Shown here: positions 8,068 through 16,811 of the stretch, piece after piece
Position numbering within the stretch: position 1 is the first letter of the stretch
Layout: each line of letters begins with the position of its first letter
Assembly (NCBI GenBank): GCA_002433335.1
Contig: DJHY01000296.1
Location: 1 to 37,095, forward strand
From: Rhodospirillaceae bacterium UBA6608
GTDB lineage: Bacteria > Pseudomonadota > Alphaproteobacteria > Rhodospirillales_A > Casp-alpha2
Direction: 5' to 3'
Length of the DNA stretch: 37,095 bases
Notes under the pieces: model-generated
What the model was told of the DNA's origin: nothing
The model's input: the letters and a program-made list of their open reading frames with translations, nothing else
Databases searched by the model: none
Position numbers and translations under genes: made by a program

Positions 8068-9747
8068 ATGGCGCGATCTCCAATGCTGGGCGCGCGCCTG
8101 CGTCGGTTGCGTAAGGATCGTGGTCTGACGCAGGTCAAATTGGCCGAGATCCTCGGCATTTCGCCCAGCTACCTGAACATGATTGAGCATAACGACCGGC
8201 CGTTGACCGTGTCGTTGCTCCTGAAACTCAGCGAAGCGCTGGGCGTCGATCTGCGCGATTTTTCCGCCGGCGACGAAGTCCGTGTGAAAAGCGACCTGGA
8301 AGAGGCGCTCAGCGATCCGATGTTCGGCGGCACGCGCCCATCGGCGGCGGAGCTGGATGAGTTCGTGACCTCTGTGCCCGATATGTGCCGGGCGTTCCTG
8401 CGTTTGTATCGGTCGTATCGGACCTCGCGCGAGGATGTGGAGGCTTTGACCGACAAGTTGGCGTCGAACCCTTATCTGATGGCGTCGAGCCATTCGGTGC
8501 GCACGCTATTGACCTCGGTGCGAAGCTTTTCCGAAATCCTTTTGGACAACATCGACCTGGCGGCGGATGAGCGGCAGCAGTTTCTGGGCATCGTCGTCGA
8601 CGGGACGGAAAAGCTGACCCATCAGGTCGACGAGATGCTGCGCTTCGTGACCGGCGAAAACCTGGACGGTCTGTTGGACAGTCGGACACCCGCGGACGAA
8701 GTGGGGGATTTCTTCGAACGCAGCGACAATTTCTTCGATGACCTGGATCGCATGGCCGAGGACCTGCGCCATGAGATCGGGATGGAGACGGTGGGGCTGT
8801 TTTCGCGCCTGTCGTCGGTCCTGCACGATCGCTTCGGCGTGACGGTCGAAACGGCCCGCCAGCCCGAAAGCGGGCGTCTGAGCAATCCGGTGCTGCGGGT
8901 TGAAAAGGCCAAGAACGGGCAGGGCGAGCGGATCATCGTGCGCGACGATTTGGCGCTGCCGAGCCTGCGGTTCCTCCTGGCCCGCGAAGTCGGCCGCCGC
9001 TTGGCCAAGGATCAGATCGACGAGCTGGTCGCCGAAGCCGGGTTGTCGCCCGGATCGGAAGAGCTGTGCGCGCAGGTCCTGGCCGGTTACTTCGCCGGGG
9101 CCGTCTTGATGCCCTACAGCGCCTACCTCGAGCGGGCCCGTGCTTATCGCTACGATGTCGAGCGACTGCAGCAGGCGTTTGGCGTAAGTTTGGAACAGGC
9201 CTGCCAGCGTTTGGCGGGATTGCGTCGCCCGGGTAAGGAAGGCGTGCGGTTCCATTTCCTGCGCATCGATCAGGCCGGCAACGTATTCAAGCGGTTTTCG
9301 GGGTCGGGGCTGCCGATCCCCCGGTTCGCCGGAATTTGCCCGCGGTGGAACGTGCACGTCGCCAGTGGCCGACCGGGCAGCGTCGACGCCCAGGTTCTTC
9401 AATTGGCGGACGGCAGTGCGTATCTGTCGGTCGGCTTCGGCGTGCGGCGACCGGGCGTTGGCTACAACACGGCCGATGGGTCCTATGCCTTGGGACTGGG
9501 GTGCCGTTTGGAAGACGCGGGCGAATTGGTTTATTCGAACGGCCTGGACCTGACCCGGTCCGAAACGTTCCGCCCCGTCGGCGTGACCTGCCGGCTGTGC
9601 GAGCGCCTTGATTGCGTCGACCGCGCCCATCCGACGCTGATCCATGCGAGCGACCGGGCGCTGGCCGAAGACACCCGCCAGGCGCCGAAGCAAAGCCGTA
9701 GATCGGATCGCGCCATCGAGGGGCCGGCGGCGGTCGACGCGGACTAA
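8068..9747 (+). CDS. XRE/ScfR-type regulator with embedded HisKA-like domain
   Basis: 559 residues. An N-terminal Cro/C1-type HTH spans about 8-62 (LRRLRKDRGLTQVKLAEILG, ISPSYLNMIEH). The C-terminal half resembles the ImmA/IrrE-like plus DUF2083 arrangement of ScfR/RamB/MccR short-chain acyl-CoA regulators, ending in a CRLCERLDC cysteine cluster. The usual HExxH is absent (REVGRR at that place), so no metalloprotease activity is expected. Residues about 138-193 (SHSVRTLLTSVRSFSEILLD onward) look like a histidine-kinase DHp domain with H142, and account for the extra length over about 470-residue relatives. ATG 8068 is chosen for GAGGGGG upstream; ATG 8029 is an alternative. Confidence 0.88.
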   Translation: MARSPMLGARLRRLRKDRGLTQVKLAEILGISPSYLNMIEHNDRPLTVSLLLKLSEALGVDLRDFSAGDEVRVKSDLEEALSDPMFGGTRPSAAELDEFVTSVPDMCRAFLRLYRSYRTSREDVEALTDKLASNPYLMASSHSVRTLLTSVRSFSEILLDNIDLAADERQQFLGIVVDGTEKLTHQVDEMLRFVTGENLDGLLDSRTPADEVGDFFERSDNFFDDLDRMAEDLRHEIGMETVGLFSRLSSVLHDRFGVTVETARQPESGRLSNPVLRVEKAKNGQGERIIVRDDLALPSLRFLLAREVGRRLAKDQIDELVAEAGLSPGSEELCAQVLAGYFAGAVLMPYSAYLERARAYRYDVERLQQAFGVSLEQACQRLAGLRRPGKEGVRFHFLRIDQAGNVFKRFSGSGLPIPRFAGICPRWNVHVASGRPGSVDAQVLQLADGSAYLSVGFGVRRPGVGYNTADGSYALGLGCRLEDAGELVYSNGLDLTRSETFRPVGVTCRLCERLDCVDRAHPTLIHASDRALAEDTRQAPKQSRRSDRAIEGPAAVDAD

Positions 9748-9758
9748 CCTTGATTTCG

Positions 9759-9791
9759 AAAAAAAAGAGCGCGGGTCCGAAGACCCGCGCT
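9759..9791 (-). terminator. Rho-independent terminator of the 26-codon gene (UUCG loop)
   Basis: A perfect 10-bp stem (9768-9777 with 9782-9791) whose minus-strand loop is TTCG closed by C-G, the extra-stable tetraloop, followed on the minus strand by a run of eight T. It lies 28 bp after the small minus-strand gene and 12 bp after the plus-strand XRE regulator. Only the minus direction has the T-run. Confidence 0.85.
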
Positions 9792-9819
9792 TCCATCACC
9801 AGTCGATGAGCAACAAAAC

Positions 9820-9900
9820 CTAGCTGGTCAGGATGCCGATAGCGACCAAGATCGCGATGACGGCAGGCAAGATCAAAAAGGCCTTGTTTATAGTGCTCAT
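9820..9900 (-). CDS. 26-residue hydrophobic membrane peptide, unknown function
   Basis: The peptide starts MSTINKAFLILPAV and is one membrane-spanning stretch (about residues 7-24, rich in I, L, A and V) with a short polar N-terminus. GGGAGAG lies about 7 bases upstream of the ATG on the minus strand. A UUCG-loop terminator follows 28 bp downstream, and a promoter candidate lies about 150 bp upstream. The frame stays open further upstream, but those residues are polar, unlike the core, and lack a ribosome site. The complete expression unit argues for a real gene. It could be a subunit of a membrane complex, a regulatory peptide, or a type I toxin-like peptide; nothing in the sequence decides. 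I recognise no family. Confidence 0.65.
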   Translation of the reverse strand: MSTINKAFLILPAVIAILVAIGILTS

Positions 9901-10050
9901 GACTGTCTCTCCCATCGACGAATTCATGAAGCCTAAAACTTGCGAAACGTTATTCGACCAATTCCTCGAATGATGCTTTTTAGGAATCGAAAATGACTGG
10001 GTGAAGTGTACACGCGGATGAGAAAGCATCAACTATCATTCGGAAACTTA

Positions 10051-10079
10051 AGTATAAATCGTGTAAATCATTTTGTGAC
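10051..10079 (-). promoter_or_regulatory. Sigma-70-like promoter candidate for the small membrane peptide
   Basis: On the minus strand GTCACA (10074-10079, 4 of 6 against TTGACA) is separated by exactly 17 bp from TATACT (10051-10056, 5 of 6 against TATAAT). Transcription would start near 10044, giving a 5' leader of about 145 bases before the 26-codon gene. The stretch is A/T-rich relative to its surroundings. Confidence 0.45.
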
Positions 10080-10258
10080 ATAACCTGTAATTTTGTGAAG
10101 CCTGTTAAATTTAGGTCTGTTGAATTCGCTGTCCCCTGACGGGCGTCGGGATGGTGTCGCCTGACGTCAATTTTGGTGTGCTTTTTTGTGTGTTTTTATG
10201 TTGTTTATTCGGAAAATTCTGATAATCCCGCGCTTTCTTGCCTAACCCTGTTTTCTGT

Positions 10259-10268
10259 GTAACGTTAC
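10259..10268. promoter_or_regulatory. Palindrome GTAACGTTAC upstream of tupB
   Basis: A perfect 10-bp dyad about 75 bp before the tupB start, in the otherwise gene-free 10.03-10.34 kb stretch. That gap also holds TGACGTCA (10162-10169), a repeated CCTGACG (10135-10141, 10161-10167) and T-rich runs. It could be the operator of a molybdate/tungstate-responsive repressor, but I cannot match it to a ModE or TunR site with confidence. Confidence 0.3.
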
Positions 10269-10342
10269 GAAAAATACGCAAAATTAGGCGTGGTTTTCGG
10301 GCGGTTTCGCCCATTGCGACGGGACGGGTAGACAGCCAAACG

Positions 10343-11050
10343 ATGCAGGATTTCGGCGACGCTTTCCTGACTGCTTTCAAGCTGCTGATCAGCGCTGACG
10401 CGGATCTGATGGAAATCATCGGTCTGTCGTTGCGCGTCAGCCTCAGCGCTTTGTTTGCCGCGGGCCTGTTCGGCCTGTGCGCGGGCGCGGGCTTGGCCGT
10501 CGGTCGGTTTCCCGGGCGGGGGCTTGTTCTGGTCCTCGTCAACTCCATGATGGGGTTGCCGCCGGTTGTGGTCGGCCTGATCGTTTACATGTTGTTGTCC
10601 AACGCCGGGCCGCTCGGCTTCATGGGGCTGTTGTATTCACCGACGGCGATGATCATCGCTCAGGCGATCCTGATCCTGCCGATCATCGCGGCTTTGTCGC
10701 GCCAGGTGATCGAGGATCTGCATCAGGAATACGCCGAGCAGTTCCGCTCCCTCTGCGTGCCGACCGGCCGGATGATGATCGAGCTTCTGTGGGATGCGCG
10801 CTATTCCCTGCTGACCGTCCTGCTGGCCGGATTGGGCCGCGCCATGGCCGAGGTCGGCGCGGTGATCATTGTCGGCGGCAACATCAATCATCTGACCCGG
10901 GTGATGACCACGACCATCGCGCTCGAAACCTCCAAGGGGGATCTGGCCATGGCGTTGGGCCTGGGGGTGGTGCTGTTGACGATCGCCTTGACCATCAATG
11001 CCGGGGTGATGGCCCTTAACGCGACCGCGAAAAGGCAAGCCTATGCCTGA
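10343..11050 (+). CDS. tupB: Tungstate ABC transporter permease
   Basis: 235 residues with about six membrane helices and the permease EAA-type loop (RQVIEDLHQEYAEQFRSLCV). The motif AEVGAVIIVGGNINHLTRVMTTTIAL is characteristic of TupB-type permeases rather than ModB. It forms the inner-membrane channel for tungstate import. The ATG at 10343 (MQDFGDAFLTAF) was chosen because family similarity starts there; the frame remains open about 35 codons upstream without similarity, and the ribosome site is weak. It overlaps tupC by 8 bases and belongs to a tupB-tupC-tupA operon. Confidence 0.9.
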   Translation: MQDFGDAFLTAFKLLISADADLMEIIGLSLRVSLSALFAAGLFGLCAGAGLAVGRFPGRGLVLVLVNSMMGLPPVVVGLIVYMLLSNAGPLGFMGLLYSPTAMIIAQAILILPIIAALSRQVIEDLHQEYAEQFRSLCVPTGRMMIELLWDARYSLLTVLLAGLGRAMAEVGAVIIVGGNINHLTRVMTTTIALETSKGDLAMALGLGVVLLTIALTINAGVMALNATAKRQAYA

Positions 11051-11813
11051 TCTGCGACCGGCCAACGTGGTGGATTTGCATGGCGAGCGGGATGCGGCCG
11101 CGGGTGCGGACCTGTTTCCGTTGCGCCTGTCCGATCTGACCTACCAAGCGGGCGGCAATGTCCTGATCAAGGGGATCGACCTGAGTTTGGGCGCCGGCGG
11201 CGCCACGGTCATCATGGGCCCCAACGGAGCGGGTAAAAGCCTACTGCTGCGCCTGATGCACGGCCTGTTGGAGCCGTCCGGCGGGACGGTGACCTGGGGC
11301 GGGAAGGCGATGAGTGAAGACGTCCGCCGTCGCCATGCCATGGTGTTTCAGCGCGCGGTCATGCTGCGCCGTTCGGTCGCCGCCAATATCGATTTCGTCC
11401 TGCGCCTGCGCGGCGGGACCGACAAGGCGCGGCGCAACGCGATTTTGGAGCATGCCGGATTGGCCGCCCATGCGGACCAACCCGCGCGCCTGCTGTCGGG
11501 CGGGGAGCAACAACGCTTGGCCCTGGCGCGGGCGCTGGCGACCAACCCGGACGTGTTGTTCCTGGACGAGCCGACATCCAACCTGGACCCCGCATCGACG
11601 CTGGTGATCGAAGACATCACCAAGGCGGCGCGGGACCGCGGCACGCGCATCATCTTCATCACCCACGATATGGGGCAGGCCCGGCGCCTGGCCGACGACG
11701 TGGTGTTCGTCCATCGGGGCAAGGTTCTCGAACATACCCCCGCTCAGGCGTTCTTCAATCAACCGGCCTCGCCAGAGGCTGCGGACTACATGGCGGGCAA
11801 GATCATTCTGTAA
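11043..11813 (+). CDS. tupC: Tungstate ABC transporter ATP-binding protein
   Basis: 256 residues. Walker A is GPNGAGKS (about 58-65), signature LSGGEQQRLALARAL, Walker B VLFLDEPTSNLD, and H-loop ITHD. An N-terminal extension of about 25 residues precedes the ABC core. It powers TupB in the cytoplasm. The ATG at 11043 overlaps the end of tupB by 8 bases, consistent with translational coupling. The 67 bp after its stop contain the tupA ribosome site. Assignment to tungstate rather than another anion rests on the flanking TupB- and TupA-type genes. Confidence 0.9.
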   Translation: MPDLRPANVVDLHGERDAAAGADLFPLRLSDLTYQAGGNVLIKGIDLSLGAGGATVIMGPNGAGKSLLLRLMHGLLEPSGGTVTWGGKAMSEDVRRRHAMVFQRAVMLRRSVAANIDFVLRLRGGTDKARRNAILEHAGLAAHADQPARLLSGGEQQRLALARALATNPDVLFLDEPTSNLDPASTLVIEDITKAARDRGTRIIFITHDMGQARRLADDVVFVHRGKVLEHTPAQAFFNQPASPEAADYMAGKIIL

Positions 11814-11880
11814 CCGATCGCGCTGCGCCCTTCGATTAAGTCAGCAGAAACAAACGAACCCAGCAACAAGGGAGTGATTC

Positions 11881-12714
11881 ATGAAAACGTTCAAACGGTT
11901 CACCTTCGCCGCCGCGGCCCTGGCCTTGGCTGCCGGGGCATTTGCCTCCGCCCCGGCGTCAGCCGAAGGCAAGTCGATCATCGTGCAGTCGACGACGTCG
12001 ACCCAGAACTCGGGACTGTACGACTACATGCTGCCGATCTTCGAGAAAGCTTCGGGCATCAAGGTCAATGTGGTTGCCGTCGGCACCGGTCAGGCGATCA
12101 AGAACGCCAAGAACTGCGACGGCGACGTGCTGTTGGTCCATGCCAAATCGGCAGAGGAAAAGTTCGTTGCCGAAGGCTATGGCGTGAAGCGGTCGGACGT
12201 CATGTATAACGACTTCATCATCGTCGGCCCGCCCGCCGATCCGGCCAAGGTCGGTGGCATGAACGACGCACCGAAGGCGATGAAGATGATGGCCGACGCC
12301 AAGGCGACCTTTGCCTCGCGTGGCGACAACTCGGGTACGCATAAGAAGGAAGTCGCCCTGTGGAAGAAGGCTTCCGTCGATATCAAAAAGGCGTCGGGCG
12401 GCTGGTATCGTGAAACCGGCAGCGGCATGGGCGCCACGCTGAACGCCGCCGTCGGCATGGGCGCTTACGCACTGACCGACCGCGCGACCTGGATCAGCTT
12501 CAAGAACAAGGGCGATTACAAGATCGCGGTCGAAGGCGACAAGCAGTTGTTCAACCAGTACGGCATCATGTTGGTCAATCCGGCCAAATGCCCGAAGGTC
12601 AAAAAAGCCGAAGGTCAGGCTTTCATCGATTGGATCCTGTCCAAGGATGGCCAGGCGACCATCGCCTCCTACAAGCTGCATGGCCTGCAGTTGTTCTTCC
12701 CGAACGCCAAGTAA
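11881..12714 (+). CDS. tupA: Tungstate-binding periplasmic protein
   Basis: 277 residues with a Sec signal peptide (MKTFKRF, hydrophobic core, cleavage near APASA-EG at about 29). The mature N-terminus carries IVQSTTSTQNSGLYDYMLP, the oxyanion-binding TTST motif of TupA/WtpA-type proteins, and ETGSGMGATLNAA further on. It captures tungstate in the periplasm for TupBC. GGGAG lies upstream of the ATG. Being last in the operon is unusual, since tupA is commonly first. A strong terminator follows 22 bp later. Tungstate specificity is from family resemblance; molybdate cannot be excluded. Confidence 0.93.
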   Translation: MKTFKRFTFAAAALALAAGAFASAPASAEGKSIIVQSTTSTQNSGLYDYMLPIFEKASGIKVNVVAVGTGQAIKNAKNCDGDVLLVHAKSAEEKFVAEGYGVKRSDVMYNDFIIVGPPADPAKVGGMNDAPKAMKMMADAKATFASRGDNSGTHKKEVALWKKASVDIKKASGGWYRETGSGMGATLNAAVGMGAYALTDRATWISFKNKGDYKIAVEGDKQLFNQYGIMLVNPAKCPKVKKAEGQAFIDWILSKDGQATIASYKLHGLQLFFPNAK

Positions 12715-12736
12715 CGCGGCGGGGATATTCGAATTG

Positions 12737-12768
12737 AAAAGGGCGGTCTTCGGGCCGCCCTTTTCTTA
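12737..12768 (+). terminator. Rho-independent terminator after tupA
   Basis: AAAAGGGCGGTC, loop TTCG, then GGCCGCCCTTTT followed by CTTAT. The GC-rich stem includes one T-G wobble and is flanked by A and T runs on both sides. It lies 22 bp after the tupA stop and ends the tup operon. Confidence 0.9.
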
Positions 12769-12855
12769 TGTGCCTTGCCAAACCCAAGGGCCCGCGACAT
12801 AAAATAAAGCAAGTTCTATTGGCATTAACGCAGTCCCCCAAAACGCGAAGCGCCA

Positions 12856-13917
12856 ATGTCCGTTGCCATCGTAACCGGTTCGTCCGGCCTGATCGGGTCC
12901 AGCACGGTTCAACTACTTGCCGACAAGGGGTTGGAGGTGGTCGGCGTCGACAATGACATGCGCCGCTACTTTTTCGGCGAACAAGCGAGCACCGCGTGGA
13001 ACACGCGCAGCCTGACGACCAAGGTCCCCCGCTTTACTCATGTCGCCGCCGACATCCGCGACAAGGATGCCATGGCCGATTTGTTCCGACGCTATGGCAA
13101 GGACCTGAGCGCCGTCGTCCATTGCGCGGCGCAGCCATCGCACGACTGGGCGGCGAAAGAACCGTTCACCGATTTTTCGGTCAATGCCGAGGGCACCCTG
13201 GTGTTGCTGGAGATGCTGCGCCAATACGCGCCGGATGCGGCCTTTGTGTTTCTCAGCACCAATAAGGTCTATGGCGACCGCCCCAACTTCCTGCCGCTGG
13301 AAGAGCATGAGACACGTTGGGAGGTCGCGGCGGACCATCCCTATTTCGCCCATGGCATTGACGAGGACATGAGCATCGACGCCAGCAAACACAGCCTGTT
13401 CGGCGTGTCCAAGGTCGCGGCGGATTTGATGGTTCAGGAGTATGGCCGCTATTTCGGCCTGAACACGGCCTGCCTGCGGGGCGGCTGCTTGACCGGTCCG
13501 GCCCATTCGGGGGCTGAGTTGCACGGCTTCCTGGCCTATCTGATGCGCTGCGTCGTCAGCGGCACGCCCTATACCGTGTTCGGCTACAAGGGCAAACAGG
13601 TCCGCGACAATATCCATAGCGCCGACCTGGCCGCGGCGATTTGGGAGATCGTCCAAGCCCCCCGGTCCGGCGCGGTCTACAACATCGGCGGCGGGCGGCG
13701 CAGTAACTGTTCGATGATGGAGGCCATCAATCTGGCTGAGGAAATCGCCGGCAAGGAGTTGTCCTGGACCTACAGCGACGACAACCGCTCCGGCGACCAC
13801 ATCTGGTGGATCAGCGACGTCCGCAAGTTCGAAGCGGATTACCCCGGATGGCAGCCGCAATACGATCTGTTTGCGATCCTGTCGGAAATTCATGCGGCCC
13901 AGGCGGACACCCGATGA
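12856..13917 (+). CDS. NAD-dependent epimerase/dehydratase (CDP-paratose 2-epimerase-like)
   Basis: 353 residues, extended SDR fold. The NAD-binding motif is [11 protein letters not shown] (about 8-18); STNKVYGD near 135 and the [12 protein letters not shown] segment near 250 match TyvE-like nucleotide-sugar epimerases. The usual catalytic YxxxK is FxxxK here: F182 and K186 in [12 protein letters not shown] recall other bacterial members with the same SLFG form, so this may be a subfamily trait and not damage, but it questions classic epimerase chemistry. Probably acts on a nucleotide sugar in the cytosol. Its stop overlaps the next start (ATGA), coupling it to an OGT-like glycosyltransferase, a plausible sugar-donor and transfer pair. 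Confidence 0.87.
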   Translation: MSVAIVTGSSGLIGSSTVQLLADKGLEVVGVDNDMRRYFFGEQASTAWNTRSLTTKVPRFTHVAADIRDKDAMADLFRRYGKDLSAVVHCAAQPSHDWAAKEPFTDFSVNAEGTLVLLEMLRQYAPDAAFVFLSTNKVYGDRPNFLPLEEHETRWEVAADHPYFAHGIDEDMSIDASKHSLFGVSKVAADLMVQEYGRYFGLNTACLRGGCLTGPAHSGAELHGFLAYLMRCVVSGTPYTVFGYKGKQVRDNIHSADLAAAIWEIVQAPRSGAVYNIGGGRRSNCSMMEAINLAEEIAGKELSWTYSDDNRSGDHIWWISDVRKFEADYPGWQPQYDLFAILSEIHAAQADTR

Positions 13918-16109
13918 ATCGCAAGGAACGCCGCGCCGATCCGTCCCGGTTCCTCAACGAAGGGGTGCAGCAGTTTCAAGCCGGGAACTACGGCCCGGCG
14001 CGGGCGGCGTTCGAAAAGGCGCTGAAGGTCAGCCCCGGCCATCCCGACGCCCTGTATCTGCAAGGCTTGTCCCTGCACAAGGCGGGCCGGTCCGAGCCGG
14101 GCGCGCGGGCGATCAAACAAGCCCTGGCCAATGGCCTGGCGGCCAACCCCGAGACGCTCAATAACGCGGGGCAGGTGTTGAAGGCCGGGGGCTTCGTGGC
14201 CGAGGCCGCCGCCGCCTATCGTCGCGCCTTGGAAATGGCGCCCCGGGCGGCGGAACTGCACAACAACCTGGGCAATGCCTTGGCCGCCCTGGGTGATGAC
14301 GCGGGCGCGATCACGGCCTACCGGGCGGCGATCCAATTGAACCCGCAATTCGTCCTGGCTTATGTCAATCTGGCCGATGCGCTGAAGGCCTGCGAAGCTC
14401 ACGCGGAAAGTCTGGCCTGTTTGGACGACGCCCTGCGACTGGCCCCGGGCGATGCCGACGTATTGGCGGCGCGGGCCGGGGTGCTGATCGAATTGGGGCG
14501 GCTGCGCGAAGGCTACGAGGTCGCCACGCAAGTATTGTCGGCGCAGCCCGATCACCTTCAGGCCAACGTCAATGCTGGGGTGTTTCTGGAACTGCAGGGG
14601 CTGCATGACGAAGCCCTGCCGTATCTGCAAAAAGGTGCCGCGGGCGACGCGCCGGACCGCACGGCTTTGCTTTATCTGGGAATCGCGCAAACCGCGACCA
14701 AGGCCTTTGCCGAAGGCTACGAGACGTTGTCGAAGGCCTGCGACTTGTTCCCCGATTATCCGCCGCTGACGGCGGCGCTTTACCTGAACCAACAGGCGCA
14801 ATGCCGATGGGACGGGTTGGCGGAATTGTCGGCCAAGGTTGATGCCTTCAATCTTCAGGCGCTTGAGCGGGGACAGGTCGCGCCGGAACGCGCCGTTCAT
14901 CACGTGACCCGTTGCATGGATCCGGCGATGAACCTGCGGGTCGCGCGGTCCCATGCCGCGCGCGCGGCCAAGTTGGCGGCGCTGACCGGACGGCGGTTTG
15001 ACCATTCCGGATGGCGTGCGGGCGAGGGGCGGTTGCGCTTGGGGTATCTCTCCGGCGATTATCGTAATCATCCCGTCGCGCATTCGATCCGCCGGTTGTT
15101 CGAATTGCATGATCGGGCTGGGTTCGAGGTCTTTGCCTATTCGTCCGGGCCGAACGACGGCAGCGACTATCGCAAGCATTTCGAGGCCACCGCTGACCGC
15201 TTCATCGACATTCGGGAAATGGATGATGCCGCCGCCGCCGAGCAGATCAATGCCGACGGGGTGGATATTCTGATCGACCTCAGCGGTCATACCTCGGAAA
15301 ATCGCCTGAACGTCTCGGCCTTGCGTCCGGCCCCGGTGCAGATCCAATGGTTCGGCTATCCGGGTACGGTCGGCGGCGATTTTTTCGATTATGCCATCGT
15401 CGATGCCACCATCGCCCCGCCCGAGCATCGGGCGTTCTTTTCCGAACGGCTGGTCGACCTGCCCCATAGCTACATGATGGTCGATGATCTGGCCGCCTTT
15501 GCCGAACCGTCCCTGACGCGGGCGGACGAAGGGTTGCCCGAAGACGCATTCGTCTTCGCCTCGTTCTGCGAGCCTAGAAAGTACGAGCCCGAGACCTTCG
15601 AGGTCTGGATGGATTTGCTCAACCGGACGCCGGGCTCCGTGCTGTGGCTGTTGGCGCGGGACGCGGTGACGCAGGGCAACCTGATTGCCGAGGCCAAAAA
15701 ACGCGGCGTCGCGGCGGACCGTCTGGTATTCGCGAGGTTCCGGCCCAAGGACGCCTATCTATCACGATTGAGGCTGGCCGATCTGGCCCTGGATACGCGC
15801 ATCTACAACGGCCATGTGACCACGGCGGATTACCTGCTGGCCGGCTTGCCGACGGTCGCCATGCTGGGCGGGCATTTCGCCTCGCGGGTGTCGGCGGGCT
15901 TGTTGGCGGCGGCGGGGATGACGGAGTTGGTCGCGCCGGACCTGCCGGGCTATGCGGACTTGGCTTTGGATCTGGCGCAGAACCGGGATCGTTTGGCCGA
16001 TATCCGGGCCCGCCTGGCCGCCGCACGGGATAGCCAACCGCTGTTCGATGCGGCGGGCTTTGTTCGTGACTTGGAAGAAATTTATCGGCGCTGCGCCGCC
16101 GGCGGCTGA
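13914..16109 (+). CDS. TPR plus OGT/SPINDLY-like O-linked glycosyltransferase (GT41)
   Basis: 731 residues. TPR repeats span about 10-330 (for example [40 protein letters not shown]). The C-terminal GT41 domain has [20 protein letters not shown] with the conserved His, [26 protein letters not shown], and [23 protein letters not shown]. The segment corresponding to FNNxxK is [12 protein letters not shown], with the lysine kept. Such enzymes attach GlcNAc, fucose or another sugar to Ser/Thr of proteins in the cytosol. Start ATG 13914 overlaps the epimerase stop; an upstream in-frame extension lies inside that gene. Target proteins are unknown; flagellin or surface proteins are candidates by analogy only. 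Confidence 0.92.
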   Translation: MNRKERRADPSRFLNEGVQQFQAGNYGPARAAFEKALKVSPGHPDALYLQGLSLHKAGRSEPGARAIKQALANGLAANPETLNNAGQVLKAGGFVAEAAAAYRRALEMAPRAAELHNNLGNALAALGDDAGAITAYRAAIQLNPQFVLAYVNLADALKACEAHAESLACLDDALRLAPGDADVLAARAGVLIELGRLREGYEVATQVLSAQPDHLQANVNAGVFLELQGLHDEALPYLQKGAAGDAPDRTALLYLGIAQTATKAFAEGYETLSKACDLFPDYPPLTAALYLNQQAQCRWDGLAELSAKVDAFNLQALERGQVAPERAVHHVTRCMDPAMNLRVARSHAARAAKLAALTGRRFDHSGWRAGEGRLRLGYLSGDYRNHPVAHSIRRLFELHDRAGFEVFAYSSGPNDGSDYRKHFEATADRFIDIREMDDAAAAEQINADGVDILIDLSGHTSENRLNVSALRPAPVQIQWFGYPGTVGGDFFDYAIVDATIAPPEHRAFFSERLVDLPHSYMMVDDLAAFAEPSLTRADEGLPEDAFVFASFCEPRKYEPETFEVWMDLLNRTPGSVLWLLARDAVTQGNLIAEAKKRGVAADRLVFARFRPKDAYLSRLRLADLALDTRIYNGHVTTADYLLAGLPTVAMLGGHFASRVSAGLLAAAGMTELVAPDLPGYADLALDLAQNRDRLADIRARLAAARDSQPLFDAAGFVRDLEEIYRRCAAGG

Positions 16110-16123
16110 TGGCGGTGCGACCG

Positions 16124-16747
16124 TCAGTACTCGCGACCGGGGCGGGGTTTATAGACCGGCAGCGACAATCCCGCCGCGATGCCCATGGCCCGCAGGCCGA
16201 ACCCGGCCAAGAAGCCGATGATCACGGCGGCCTCGCGCGGTGCTTCCAATTCCGTCAGCACGACATAGACCGCCGCCGATAGGGCCGCGCAGGTCGCGTA
16301 GACTTCCTTGCGCAGGATCAGCGGTGTTTCGTGACAGATCACGTCGCGGATCATCCCGCCGAAGGTCGCGGTCATCATCCCCATGATGATTGACAGCAAC
16401 GGGCCGACGCCGCTTTGCCGCGCCAGTTCCGCCCCCATCACCCCGTACAAGGCGATGCCGATGCCGTCCGCCCAAAGCAGGAACGGATAGCGCCGCTGTA
16501 TGATATGGGCGGTGAAAAACAGCACCACCGCGACGGTCAGGCAGATGGCGATGGGTTTCGGGTCGTCGACCCAGAACACGGGCCGGTCCAATAACAGATC
16601 GCGCAAGGTCCCGCCGCCGACCCCGGTCAGACAGGCCATCAGGCCGAAACCGACGAGGTCCATTTCCTTGCGGCTGGCGACGAGTGCGCCCGTCGCCGCG
16701 AAGACGCAGACGCCGAGCAGGTCGAGAATTGAAAGAACCGAATGCAT
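16124..16747 (-). CDS. Trimeric intracellular cation channel-like membrane protein (UPF0126)
   Basis: 207 residues with seven predicted membrane helices. Two internal repeats each carry the family signature: LTGVGGGTLRDLLLDR in the first and ATFGGMIRDVICHETPLI in the second. The family (YadS/UPF0126) is related to TRIC channels and may conduct cations or amino acids; the role in bacteria is not settled. The ATG at 16747 (MHSVLSILDLLGV) is favoured because helix 1 begins there; a TTG at 16783 would add 12 residues. Converges with the OGT-like gene 14 bp away and has no operon partner. Confidence 0.9.
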   Translation of the reverse strand: MHSVLSILDLLGVCVFAATGALVASRKEMDLVGFGLMACLTGVGGGTLRDLLLDRPVFWVDDPKPIAICLTVAVVLFFTAHIIQRRYPFLLWADGIGIALYGVMGAELARQSGVGPLLSIIMGMMTATFGGMIRDVICHETPLILRKEVYATCAALSAAVYVVLTELEAPREAAVIIGFLAGFGLRAMGIAAGLSLPVYKPRPGREY

Positions 16748-16811
16748 GGCCCCGAATGTCGCGGAAAAGCGCGCTTGATTCAAGGCGATAGGATGACCGA
16801 TTGGGGCTTAG

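Noticed and set aside
10033..10342. Possible molybdenum/tungsten cofactor riboswitch before tupB
   Set aside because: I looked for the multi-stem layout and conserved GC segments of the Moco RNA motif and could not find them; only short dyads and T-rich runs are present.
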